This document shows, piece by piece, positions 43,130-51,260 of a stretch of DNA of 64,000 bases. The stretch comes from Inquilinus sp052078665 (GTDB taxonomy: Bacteria > Pseudomonadota > Alphaproteobacteria > DSM-16000 > Inquilinaceae): assembly GCF_052078665.1 (NCBI RefSeq), contig NZ_JBQJIK010000013.1, positions 1 through 64,000 of the forward strand, read 5' to 3'. The position numbers and the translations under genes were made by a program. The notes under the pieces are model-generated. The model searched no databases, was not told the DNA's origin, and saw only the letters and a program-made list of their open reading frames with translations. Position 1 is the stretch's first letter, and every line of letters starts with the position of its first letter.

Positions 43130-45460
43130 CTACTCCGCCGCCTGCCGCTGCTGGCCGCTGTGGATGATTTGCCACAGCTTCTGCGGCGTCGCCGGCATGT
43201 CGACATGCTCGACCCCGAGCGGCGACAGCGCGTCGACGATGGCGTTGATGATCGACGGCGGCGCGCCGATAGCCCCGGCCTCGCCCGCCCCCTTCACCCC
43301 GAGCGGGTTCGTGGTGCAGGGGATCTCGTTGTACTTGAAGGTGACGAAGGGCAGGTCGACCGCCCGCGGCATGGCGTAGTCCATGAACGAGCCGGACAGC
43401 AGCTGGCCGCTGTCATGGTCGAACACGGCGTGCTCCAGCAGCGCCTGGCCGAGCCCCTGGGCGATGCCGCCATGGACCTGGCCGGTCACCATCAGCGGGT
43501 TCAGCACCCGGCCGAAATCGTCGACCACGGTGTAGCGCAGGATCTCCAGCGCGCCGGTGTCGCCGTCGATCTCCAGCTCGACGATATGGGCGCCGTTCGG
43601 GAAGGTCGCCGAGGGCGGGGTGAAGCTGCCGCGCTCCTCGAACACGATCTCGGTGTCGGCGGCCGACTCGGTCTGGGCGGCGATCTCGGCCAGGGTCAGC
43701 GCCCGGTCGGTGCCGACCACGGTGAAGCGGCCGTCGACGAGGGCGATGTCGACCGCCGCCGTCTCCAGCAGGTCCGCGGCCCGCAGCTTGGCCTTGTCCT
43801 GGACCTTCAGCGACCCGTCGCGGATCGCGGCGCCGCCGACCGGGATGGAGCGCGAGCCGCCGGTGCCGTTGCCGGTGCGGACCAGGTCGGTGTCGCCCTG
43901 GACGATGGTGACCTGGTCGGGCTCGACGCCGAGATGCTCGGCGATGATCTGCTTGTAGGCGGTCTCATGGCCCTGGCCGTTGGTCTGGGTGCCGACATAG
44001 ACCGTGACCTTGCCGTCGCGGGCGACCCGGACATCGGCGGCCTCGTCCTCGCCGCCGGCGCAGGCCTCGACATAGGTGGCGATGCCGAGCCCGCGATACC
44101 TGCCCTTGGCCGCCGAGTCGCGGCGGCGCGACTCGAAGCCGGCGACATCGGCGATCTGCGCCGCCTCCTCGAGGTTGCGGGTGAACTCGCCGCTGTCATA
44201 GGTGACGCCGGTGACCGTGGCGTAGGGCATCGCCGAGGGCGGAATGAAGTTGCGCCGCCGCAGCTCGACCGGGTCGATGCCCAGCACCCGCGCCGCGTGG
44301 TCGACGATGCGCTCGACATTGAACGCCGCCTCCGGCCGCCCGGCGCCGCGATAGGCGTCGACCGGCTGGGTGTTGGTGAACACGCCGCGCACCCGCTCAT
44401 AGACGCCCTGCAGCGTGTACAGGCCGTTCAGCATCTGGGCGCCGCCGGCCATGGTCGGGATGAAGGGTGCGAAGTTCGACAGATAGGCGCCCATATTGGC
44501 GATCAGGTCGACGCGCAGCGCCAGGAAGCGGGCGTCCTTGTCCACCGCCAGCTCGACCGTGGCGACGTTGTCGCGGCCGTGGTCGTCGCTGATGAAGGCC
44601 TCGGTCCGCTCCGACGTCCACTTCACCGGCCGGCCGAATTTGCGCGCGGCGTACAGCGTCGCCGGGTATTCCGGATACATGAACAGCTTCATGCCGAAGC
44701 CGCCGCCGACATCGGTGCTGCGGACCAGGAACCGCTCCGGCGGCAGCTTGAAGATGTCGTTCGCCAGCATGTCGCGCAGCATGTGCACGCCCTGGCAGGA
44801 AACGTAGAGCACGAAGCGGCCGTCGGTGGCGTCCCAGTCGGCGTTGCAGCAACGCGGCTCCAGCGGCGAGGCGACGACCCGGTTGTTGACCAGGTCAACC
44901 TTGACCACCTTGTCAGCCCGCGCGAACAGCGCCTCGACCTTGTCCTTCTTGCCGAACTCCCAGTCGAAGCACAGGTTGGTCGGCGCGGCGTCCCAGATCG
45001 CCGGGCCGTCGAGCGTGCCGACGAGATCGGTCGCCGACGGCAGCGAATCATAGTCGATTTCGATCGCCTCGGCGGCGTCCTTGGCCTGCTCGATGGTCTC
45101 AGCCACCACCAGCGCCACCGCCTCGCCGACATGGCGGACCCGGCCGCGCGCCAGGATCGGCCGCGGCGGCATCACCTGGTCGGAGCCGTCGCGATTCTTC
45201 ACCGGGGCGTAGCATTTCAGGTCGCTGATCCCGTCGGCATCGAGATCGGCGATGGTGACGATGCCGATCACGCCCGGCATCGCCGCCGCGGCCGTGGTGT
45301 CGATGCCGCGGATCTCGGCATGGGCGAAGGGGGAGCGCAGGAACCAGGCCTGCGCCTGGCCCGGGGCGGAGACATCGTCGGTGTAGCGGCCGCCGCCCTT
45401 CAGCAGGCGGGGGTCTTCGCTGCGGCGCATGGGCTGGCCGATGCCGAACTTCGTCGCCAC
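43130..45460 (-). CDS. Orphan form II CO dehydrogenase-like large subunit
   Basis: A 776-residue Mo-hydroxylase large subunit of the same family as the coxL product: DVGGGFGMKLFMYPEYPA, GQGHETAYKQIIAEHLG, VKGAGEAGAIGAPPS with the catalytic Glu, and the active-site loop AYRGAGR (residues 369-375), again form II. No small or medium subunit gene is adjacent, unlike at 8333-12006. GTG start at 45460 with a strong GGGAGGAG site. It could borrow the CoxS/CoxM subunits, or pair with others elsewhere. The substrate is unknown. Confidence 0.9.
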   Translation of the reverse strand: MATKFGIGQPMRRSEDPRLLKGGGRYTDDVSAPGQAQAWFLRSPFAHAEIRGIDTTAAAAMPGVIGIVTIADLDADGISDLKCYAPVKNRDGSDQVMPPRPILARGRVRHVGEAVALVVAETIEQAKDAAEAIEIDYDSLPSATDLVGTLDGPAIWDAAPTNLCFDWEFGKKDKVEALFARADKVVKVDLVNNRVVASPLEPRCCNADWDATDGRFVLYVSCQGVHMLRDMLANDIFKLPPERFLVRSTDVGGGFGMKLFMYPEYPATLYAARKFGRPVKWTSERTEAFISDDHGRDNVATVELAVDKDARFLALRVDLIANMGAYLSNFAPFIPTMAGGAQMLNGLYTLQGVYERVRGVFTNTQPVDAYRGAGRPEAAFNVERIVDHAARVLGIDPVELRRRNFIPPSAMPYATVTGVTYDSGEFTRNLEEAAQIADVAGFESRRRDSAAKGRYRGLGIATYVEACAGGEDEAADVRVARDGKVTVYVGTQTNGQGHETAYKQIIAEHLGVEPDQVTIVQGDTDLVRTGNGTGGSRSIPVGGAAIRDGSLKVQDKAKLRAADLLETAAVDIALVDGRFTVVGTDRALTLAEIAAQTESAADTEIVFEERGSFTPPSATFPNGAHIVELEIDGDTGALEILRYTVVDDFGRVLNPLMVTGQVHGGIAQGLGQALLEHAVFDHDSGQLLSGSFMDYAMPRAVDLPFVTFKYNEIPCTTNPLGVKGAGEAGAIGAPPSIINAIVDALSPLGVEHVDMPATPQKLWQIIHSGQQRQAAE

Positions 45461-45671
45461 GATGTGCTCCTCCCGGGACCTGAATCGGTTTAGGATCGGC
45501 CGTGGCGCCGTGGGCGTCAATGCCATGTCGGACAATAGTGCGCCGGAATGCAGCGCAGGATCATGCGCGGGCGCAGCGAGGGGCTGGTATTGGGGGCTGG
45601 TCTTCGCTACATAAGCGCCATCGCCGGCTGCCGGGCGCAGCCGGCCGTTTTCGTTTGTCGACAGGTGTCCA

Positions 45672-45998
45672 GTGCAGCAGGTCTTGCTCGTCGTCCACGT
45701 ACTGATTGCCGTGGCCCTGATCGGGGTGATCCTGATCCAGCGCAGCGAGGGCGGTGGCCTGGGCATCGGCGGCGGTGGCGGCGGCGGGCTGGTCTCGATC
45801 CGCGGCCAGGCCAACCTGCTGACCCGGGTCACCGCCGGCCTGGCGGGCGCCTTCATGGTGACCAGCATCGTCCTGGCGATCATGGCCGGTGCCCACCGTG
45901 CCGGCTCGGCGATCGTCAACGAGGTGCCGGCGGCGCCGGCGCAGAGCGCGCCGGCCAGCACCGCGCCGGCCGGGCCGTCGGTTCCGACGACGGAATAA
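45672..45998 (+). CDS. secG: Preprotein translocase subunit SecG
   Basis: A 108-residue inner-membrane protein: helix 1 VLLVVHVLIAVALIGVILI, the conserved QRSEGGGLGIGGGGGGG loop, helix 2 VTAGLAGAFMVTSIVLAIM, then an Ala/Pro-rich tail typical of Alphaproteobacteria. It supports SecYEG in protein export. GTG start at 45672. It precedes pyrG, as is usual in the group, but a terminator separates the two. Confidence 0.93.
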   Translation: MQQVLLVVHVLIAVALIGVILIQRSEGGGLGIGGGGGGGLVSIRGQANLLTRVTAGLAGAFMVTSIVLAIMAGAHRAGSAIVNEVPAAPAQSAPASTAPAGPSVPTTE

Positions 45999-46022
45999 CC
46001 CGTCGGCATGACTGTCATGTTC

Positions 46023-46057
46023 GGGGCGGCCCCGGTTTGGGCCGCCTCGCTGTTTTT
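46023..46057 (+). terminator. Intrinsic terminator after secG
   Basis: An 8-bp GC-rich stem (46025-46032 with 46039-46046, extendable by a G-U and G-C pair), 6-nt loop, then a T-rich tail (TGTTTTT at 46051-46057). It lies 25 nt after the secG stop and 33 nt before pyrG. Confidence 0.8.
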
Positions 46058-46089
46058 GGCTGGACGAATCTGGGGTAGGGTTGAATTCC

Positions 46090-47718
46090 ATGACGCGGTA
46101 CATCTTCATTACCGGCGGCGTGGTCTCCTCGCTTGGCAAGGGACTGGGCGCAGCAGCACTCGGGGCACTTCTTCAGGCGCGGGGCTTCAAGGTCCGGCTC
46201 CGGAAGCTGGACCCCTATCTCAACGTCGACCCGGGCACGATGAGCCCGACCCAGCACGGCGAGGTCTTCGTCACCGATGACGGGGCCGAGACCGACCTGG
46301 ATCTGGGCCATTACGAGCGCTTCACCGGCGTGTCGGCCCGCAAGAGCGACAACGTCACCACCGGCAAGATCTATTCGGGCGTGATCGCGCGCGAGCGCCG
46401 CGGCGACTATCTCGGCGCCACGGTGCAGGTGATCCCGCACATCACCGACGCGATCAAGGAATTCATCCGGTCGGACGTCACCGACGAGGACTTCATCATC
46501 TGCGAGGTCGGCGGCACGGTCGGCGACATCGAGAGCCTGCCGTTCCTCGAGGCGATCCGCCAGTTCGGCAACGAGGTCGAGCCGCAGAACGCGCTGTTCC
46601 TGCACGTCACGCTGCTGCCCTACATCCCGGCGGCAGGCGAGCTGAAGACCAAGCCGACCCAGCATTCGGTGAAGGAGCTGCTGTCGGTCGGGATCCAGCC
46701 GGCGATGCTGCTGTGCCGCGCCGACCGGCCGATCCCGGCCAATGAGCGGCGCAAGATCGCGCTGTTCTGCAACATCCGGCCGGAGCGGGTGATCGCCGCC
46801 CTCGACGTCGACACCATCTACAGCGTGCCGATCTCGTACCACGAGGAAGGCTTCGACGATCAGGTCCTGTCCTATTTCGGCCTCGATCAGCCGAAGGCGC
46901 CGGACCTGTCGCGCTGGTCCAACATCGTCCAGCGCGTGCGCGCGCCGGAGGGCGAGGTCACGATCGGCGTGGTCGGCAAGTACACCTCGCTGATCGACAG
47001 CTACAAGAGCCTGGCCGAGGCCCTGACCCATGGCGGCATCGCCAACAACGTCAAGGTCAAGCTCGACTGGATGGATTCGCAGATCTTCGAATCGGAGGAC
47101 GCGGTCAGCCATCTCGAGCATGTCCACGGCATCCTGGTGCCGGGCGGCTTCGGTGAGCGCGGGGCCGAGGGCAAGATCCGCGCCGCCCAGTTCGCGCGCG
47201 AGCGCAAGGTGCCGTATTTCGGCATCTGCTTCGGCATGCAGATGGCGGTGATCGAGGCGGCGCGCCACATGGCCGGGCTGCCGGCGGCGAATTCGACCGA
47301 GTTCGGCCCGACCAACGAGCCCGTGGTCGGCCTGATGACCGAATGGACCCGCGGCAACGCGCTGGAGACCCGCCGCAACGACGGCGACCTCGGCGGCACC
47401 ATGCGCCTCGGCGCCTATCCGGCCGCCCTTGTGCCCGGCAGCCGGGTGCAGGAGATCTACGGCGCGACCGAGATCAGCGAGCGGCACCGCCACCGCTACG
47501 AGGTCAACATCAACTACCGCGAGCGGCTGGAGCAGGCCGGGCTGTTCTTCTCCGGCCTGTCGCCGGACGGCGTGCTGCCGGAGATCGTGGAGCTGCCGGA
47601 CCATCCCTGGTTCATCGGCGTGCAGTACCATCCGGAGCTGAAGTCGAAGCCGTTCGACCCGCATCCGCTGTTCACCGACTTCATCCGCGCCGCGATCGAG
47701 CAGAGCCGGCTCGTCTGA
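46090..47718 (+). CDS. pyrG: CTP synthase
   Basis: A 542-residue CTP synthase of full length. N-terminal synthetase domain (RYIFITGGVVSSLGKGLGAA P-loop, KLDPYLNVDPGTMSP) and C-terminal glutaminase domain (nucleophile Cys in FGICFGMQMAV, His/Glu in GVQYHPELKS). It makes CTP from UTP, ATP and glutamine. ATG 46090 begins the family N-terminus; kdsA follows after 5 nt. Confidence 0.97.
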   Translation: MTRYIFITGGVVSSLGKGLGAAALGALLQARGFKVRLRKLDPYLNVDPGTMSPTQHGEVFVTDDGAETDLDLGHYERFTGVSARKSDNVTTGKIYSGVIARERRGDYLGATVQVIPHITDAIKEFIRSDVTDEDFIICEVGGTVGDIESLPFLEAIRQFGNEVEPQNALFLHVTLLPYIPAAGELKTKPTQHSVKELLSVGIQPAMLLCRADRPIPANERRKIALFCNIRPERVIAALDVDTIYSVPISYHEEGFDDQVLSYFGLDQPKAPDLSRWSNIVQRVRAPEGEVTIGVVGKYTSLIDSYKSLAEALTHGGIANNVKVKLDWMDSQIFESEDAVSHLEHVHGILVPGGFGERGAEGKIRAAQFARERKVPYFGICFGMQMAVIEAARHMAGLPAANSTEFGPTNEPVVGLMTEWTRGNALETRRNDGDLGGTMRLGAYPAALVPGSRVQEIYGATEISERHRHRYEVNINYRERLEQAGLFFSGLSPDGVLPEIVELPDHPWFIGVQYHPELKSKPFDPHPLFTDFIRAAIEQSRLV

Positions 47719-47723
47719 GGACC

Positions 47724-48572
47724 ATGACCATGACCGCTGCCCGTGCCGTCACCGTCGGCAACGTCACTTTCGCCAACGACCGCCCGCTGACCATCATCGC
47801 CGGCCCGTGCCAGCTGGAAAGCCGCGAGCACGCGCTGGAGATGAGCCAGGCGCTGGTCGAGATCACCGGCCGGCTCGGCCTCGGCCTGGTCTACAAATCG
47901 TCCTTCGACAAGGCGAACCGCACCTCCGGCTCGGCCGCCCGCGGCCTCGGCATGGACAAGAGCCTGCCGATCATGGCCGAGATCCGTGAGAAATTCGGCT
48001 GCCCGGTGCTGACCGACATCCACGATCCGGCGCAATGCGCGCCGGTGGCCGAGGCGGTCGACATCCTGCAGATCCCGGCCTTCCTGTGCCGGCAGACCGA
48101 CCTGCTGCTGGCCGCCGGCGCCACCGGCCGGGCGATCAATGTCAAGAAGGGCCAGTTCCTCGCGCCCTGGGACATGAAGAACGTCGCCGCCAAGATCGCC
48201 TCGACCGGTAACGACAAGGTGCTGCTGACCGAGCGCGGCGTCAGCTTCGGCTACAACACCCTGGTCAGCGACATGCGCTCGCTGCCGATCCTGGCGCAGA
48301 CCGGCTATCCGGTGGTGTTCGACGCCACCCATTCGGTGCAGCAGCCGGGCGGGCAGGGCGCCACCTCGGGCGGCCAGCGCGAATTCGTGCCGGTGCTGGC
48401 CCGGGCCGCGGTCTCGATCGGCGTCGCCGCCGTGTTCATCGAGACCCACCAGGACCCGGACCACGCCCCGAGCGACGGCCCCAACATGGTGCCGATCAAC
48501 AAGCTCGAGGCGCTGCTGACCACCCTGGTCGCCCTCGACCGCATCGCCAAGGCCGACCCGGTCCGGATCTGA
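47724..48572 (+). CDS. kdsA: 3-deoxy-8-phosphooctulonate synthase
   Basis: A 282-residue KDO-8-P synthase (IIAGPCQLESREHALE, YKSSFDKANRTS, TDIHDPAQC, the conserved QIPAFLCRQTDLLLAAG, and GGQREFVPVLARAA). It condenses PEP with arabinose-5-P for lipid A inner core. Cys in IPAFLCRQTD and the PNKLEAL-like C-terminus place it among the typical enzymes. In its usual place between pyrG and eno, but here 2.7 kb of extra genes separate it from eno. Confidence 0.96.
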   Translation: MTMTAARAVTVGNVTFANDRPLTIIAGPCQLESREHALEMSQALVEITGRLGLGLVYKSSFDKANRTSGSAARGLGMDKSLPIMAEIREKFGCPVLTDIHDPAQCAPVAEAVDILQIPAFLCRQTDLLLAAGATGRAINVKKGQFLAPWDMKNVAAKIASTGNDKVLLTERGVSFGYNTLVSDMRSLPILAQTGYPVVFDATHSVQQPGGQGATSGGQREFVPVLARAAVSIGVAAVFIETHQDPDHAPSDGPNMVPINKLEALLTTLVALDRIAKADPVRI

Positions 48573-48576
48573 GCAC

Positions 48577-48816
48577 ATGTCCGTCGTTACCGTGTGCCTC
48601 GACGACGACACGGCAAACGCCCTCGACCGGCTGGCCGAGAGACTGGACCGATCGCCGGACGACGTCGCCGCTCAGGCGATCCGGGAATATGTGGTCTTGC
48701 AGGCTCGGCAGCGGGCCGAGATCGAGGCGGGTCTTGCGCAGGCCGATGCCGGCGATTTCGCCAGCGACACCGATGTGGCGCGCGTGTTGGCAAAATTCGG
48801 TCGTCCGGCTGAATGA
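48577..48816 (+). CDS. Orphan ribbon-helix-helix (CopG/ParD-like) antitoxin
   Basis: A 79-residue protein with an N-terminal RHH DNA-binding motif (VTVCLDDDTANALDRLAERLDRSPDDVAAQAIREYV) and a C-terminal acidic tail of the toxin-binding type. It starts 4 nt after kdsA. No ParE/RelE-type toxin follows; instead there is a palindromic repeat fragment and a convergent hypothetical gene, so the toxin has been lost or was never present. Confidence 0.75.
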   Translation: MSVVTVCLDDDTANALDRLAERLDRSPDDVAAQAIREYVVLQARQRAEIEAGLAQADAGDFASDTDVARVLAKFGRPAE

Positions 48817-48835
48817 GGGCCTGCCGGATCGTCCT

Positions 48836-48864
48836 GTAGGACGGGTTCGCCTTCGAACCCAACA
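48836..48864. repeat. Degenerate copy of the GGGTTCG palindromic repeat
   Basis: A 7-bp hairpin (48843-48849 with 48854-48860) flanked by GTAGGAC and CAAC, matching one half of the double-hairpin elements at 18791 and 49726. Probably a decayed or solo unit. Confidence 0.6.
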
Positions 48865-48938
48865 TCCGAAGATCGGTGATTCGCGCTGCATGCGGCGGCC
48901 GGTACTCTGAGGCGCTCGGCCCCATCGTGAGCACCAGT

Positions 48939-48965
48939 TCTGCGCCTCTCATAGGGAGGCGCAGA
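48939..48965. terminator. Convergent hairpin terminator
   Basis: A perfect 10-bp stem (48939-48948 with 48956-48965) and 7-nt loop between the RHH gene and the 3' end of the convergent hypothetical gene (stop at 48971). No T-tract. Confidence 0.55.
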
Positions 48966-48970
48966 CTCCG

Positions 48971-49678
48971 CTACTCGTCATAGGGATCGATCAGGTAGCC
49001 GGTGGCGACGTCACGACGCTCCTGCCGGATAATCGTCGCGCGCAATTCCCAATCCGGCACATGCCGGTCAAGCCGGATGGAATCGGCCAAGGACACGCCG
49101 TGCGCGAGCTGAACGTGGCCAAACCGATCTGATCGGGAAATGACGCCCTCGGCGGCCCGTGACAGGTCGATCACCTCCAGCTTCCAGCTGCTGTCGTCAC
49201 CCCACACGCATCCGGCGACGAAACCGGTGGTCAGCGACAGCCAGGGGCCGAACGTCCGGTGATAGCCATATTGATCCGCCTCCTGTCCCGAATGCCCTTC
49301 TGCATCGGTCTCGAACCACCAGTCTTCCCTCTCTCGACCAGTCGGGTCTTTGCAAACGACTTTCTTGTATCGTGGGACATAGAATTCGACCGGGCAGAAG
49401 CCTCCTGGGGCCGGCTCCTCCCCGCCAAGATCGGTACAGTCGGGCAGCTTCATCACTCGGGTGGATGTGTAATCTCGCGAATACAAAGCATACCATTCTG
49501 AGCCTAGCTCAAACGGCTCAAATGTTGTTTTGGCCCATCCTGGGTGATTTCGGTTGTATTCGCCGATCTGATCGGGGCCGTCGAAGATCTTGACTAAAGA
49601 GGAGCCCCACGATCCGCTTGGATGCGGTTCGAACGTCGCTTCAACTCGAAATCGTCTGCTCTCTATGCCGGCCTTCAT
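48971..49678 (-). CDS. Hypothetical protein
   Basis: A 235-residue soluble protein. ATG at 49678 has GGAG 9 nt upstream. It contains repeated aromatic strands (YALYSRDYTSTRVMKLP, VEFYVPRYKKVVCKDP, REDWWFETDAEG) suggesting an all-beta fold, and three Cys in the middle. GC content and codon use are lower than its neighbours. No family recognised. It lies between two palindromic repeats in a block inserted between kdsA and eno. Confidence 0.65.
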   Translation of the reverse strand: MKAGIESRRFRVEATFEPHPSGSWGSSLVKIFDGPDQIGEYNRNHPGWAKTTFEPFELGSEWYALYSRDYTSTRVMKLPDCTDLGGEEPAPGGFCPVEFYVPRYKKVVCKDPTGREREDWWFETDAEGHSGQEADQYGYHRTFGPWLSLTTGFVAGCVWGDDSSWKLEVIDLSRAAEGVISRSDRFGHVQLAHGVSLADSIRLDRHVPDWELRATIIRQERRDVATGYLIDPYDE

Positions 49679-49725
49679 AATGCTTGGCTCCATCGGATGA
49701 TGCGGCTGAGCAGGGCCGGCGAGAG

Positions 49726-49805
49726 CGTTGGGTTCGCCTCGGCGAACCCAACGCATTTTATGCCACATGATGGATGCTGGGTTCGCGGCCGCGAACCCAG
49801 CCTAC
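49726..49805. repeat. Double-hairpin palindromic repeat upstream of the hypothetical gene
   Basis: Two hairpins of the same unit as at 18791: 49726-49738 with 49741-49753 (13 bp) and a 26-nt perfect palindrome at 49776-49801, separated by 22 nt of AT-richer sequence. It lies between cfa and the hypothetical gene, both on the minus strand. Confidence 0.85.
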
Positions 49806-49824
49806 GAGTGTCGCTTCCCATTCA

Positions 49825-51060
49825 CTACTCCGCCGCCGCGGCCATCGTGGCGTAGCGGCGTTCGGTGTCGGTGATGTAGTCGCGGGTGAGGGGGGCGGCG
49901 TCGCGCTTCCGGGCCAGCTGCATCTGGAACACCATGCAGGTGCCCATCCGGAACTCGTTCTCGCAGCCCAGCAGGTAGAACTCCCACATCCGGCAGAAGC
50001 GCTCGTCGTAGAGCTTGGCGATGCGCTCACGCTGCTGCTGGAACCGTTCGTTCCAGGCCGCCAGTGTGTCGGCGTAGTGCACCCGCAGGATCTCGATGTC
50101 GGTGACCCACAGGCCCTGGCGCTCGACCGCGGCCAGCACCTCCGACAGCGCCGGCACATAGCCGCCCGGGAAGATGTATTTGCGCAGCCATGGCCCGGTG
50201 TTGCCCGGCGGGGTCATCCGCCCGATCGAGTGCAGCAGCATGACGCCGTCATCGGCCAGCAGGTCGCGCACCTTGCCGAAATACTCGTCGTAGTAGGCGG
50301 CGCCGACATGCTCGAACATGCCGACCGAGACGATCCGGTCGAAGCGCTGGTCGAGCTCGCGGTAGTCGCGCAGCTCGAACTTCACCCGGTTGCCCAGGCC
50401 GCGCTGGCGGGCGCGCTCCTCGGCCAGCTTCTGCTGCTCGACCGACAGGGTCACGCCGGTCACCTCGACCGGTGCCAGCTCGGCCAGCGTCATCGCCATG
50501 CCGCCCCAGCCGCTGCCGATGTCGAGCACGTTCTTGGCGTCGTCGAGCAGCAGCTTGGCGGCGATGTGCCGCTTCTTGGCGGTCTGGGCGTCCTCGATCG
50601 TGCCGACCCCGTCGCCGAAATAGCCGCAGGAATACTGCATGTCGTCGTCGAGGAAGAGCTCGAACAGCTCGCGCGACAGGTCGTAGTGGTGGTGGACGTG
50701 CTCCTGCGCCTTGCCGACCGGGTTGTGCTGCTGCAGCCGGCGCAGCCGGCGGCCGACCGAATTCAAGAGCGCCTGCAGCGGATAGCCGTCCAGCGCCTGG
50801 AAGTTATGGCCGTACAGGGAGAACAGGTCGCGCAGCGTGGTCCCGTCCTCCAGCGTCAGCGTGCCGTCCATATAGGCTTCGCCGACCGACAGCGCCGGGG
50901 CCGTGAACAGCTTGCGCGGCAGTCCGGGGTCGTGCAGGCGGACCGCGGCGAAGGGGCCGGGCTGCTCGCCCGCGAAATCGTGGACGACACCGCCGGCGTC
51001 GGTCACCCGCAGGTGCCCCGCCTGCACGAAGCGTGACAGCATATGAGAGAGAAGCCGCAT
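49825..51060 (-). CDS. cfa: Cyclopropane-fatty-acyl-phospholipid synthase family
   Basis: A 411-residue SAM-dependent enzyme. The N-terminal lipid-binding domain precedes the catalytic part: HHHYDLSRELFELFLDDDMQYSCGYF, SAM motif VLDIGSGWGGMAM, GVTLSVEQQKLAEERA, SVGMFEHVG and the C-terminal FCRMWEFYLLGCENEFR. It adds a methylene bridge to membrane unsaturated fatty acids. Length fits Cfa proteins. It is divergent from eno across 200 nt. Confidence 0.92.
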   Translation of the reverse strand: MRLLSHMLSRFVQAGHLRVTDAGGVVHDFAGEQPGPFAAVRLHDPGLPRKLFTAPALSVGEAYMDGTLTLEDGTTLRDLFSLYGHNFQALDGYPLQALLNSVGRRLRRLQQHNPVGKAQEHVHHHYDLSRELFELFLDDDMQYSCGYFGDGVGTIEDAQTAKKRHIAAKLLLDDAKNVLDIGSGWGGMAMTLAELAPVEVTGVTLSVEQQKLAEERARQRGLGNRVKFELRDYRELDQRFDRIVSVGMFEHVGAAYYDEYFGKVRDLLADDGVMLLHSIGRMTPPGNTGPWLRKYIFPGGYVPALSEVLAAVERQGLWVTDIEILRVHYADTLAAWNERFQQQRERIAKLYDERFCRMWEFYLLGCENEFRMGTCMVFQMQLARKRDAAPLTRDYITDTERRYATMAAAAE

Positions 51061-51260
51061 TTCGGTACCCTGAGTTGCGTACTTTTGTCGCGAGGCTACT
51101 CCCCAAATTGACGCAGTTTCAACATGGCAGCGCCACAATCGGCGGATGTGAGGTTTGCCCTACGCGCAGAGGTGAAAATCCTTGCATTTTCCGGTCCGCG
51201 GCACAGTCTGGCCGCGCCGATTCCCGCCCGACCACTCCTGCGCAAGCGAGAGGCTGCCCT

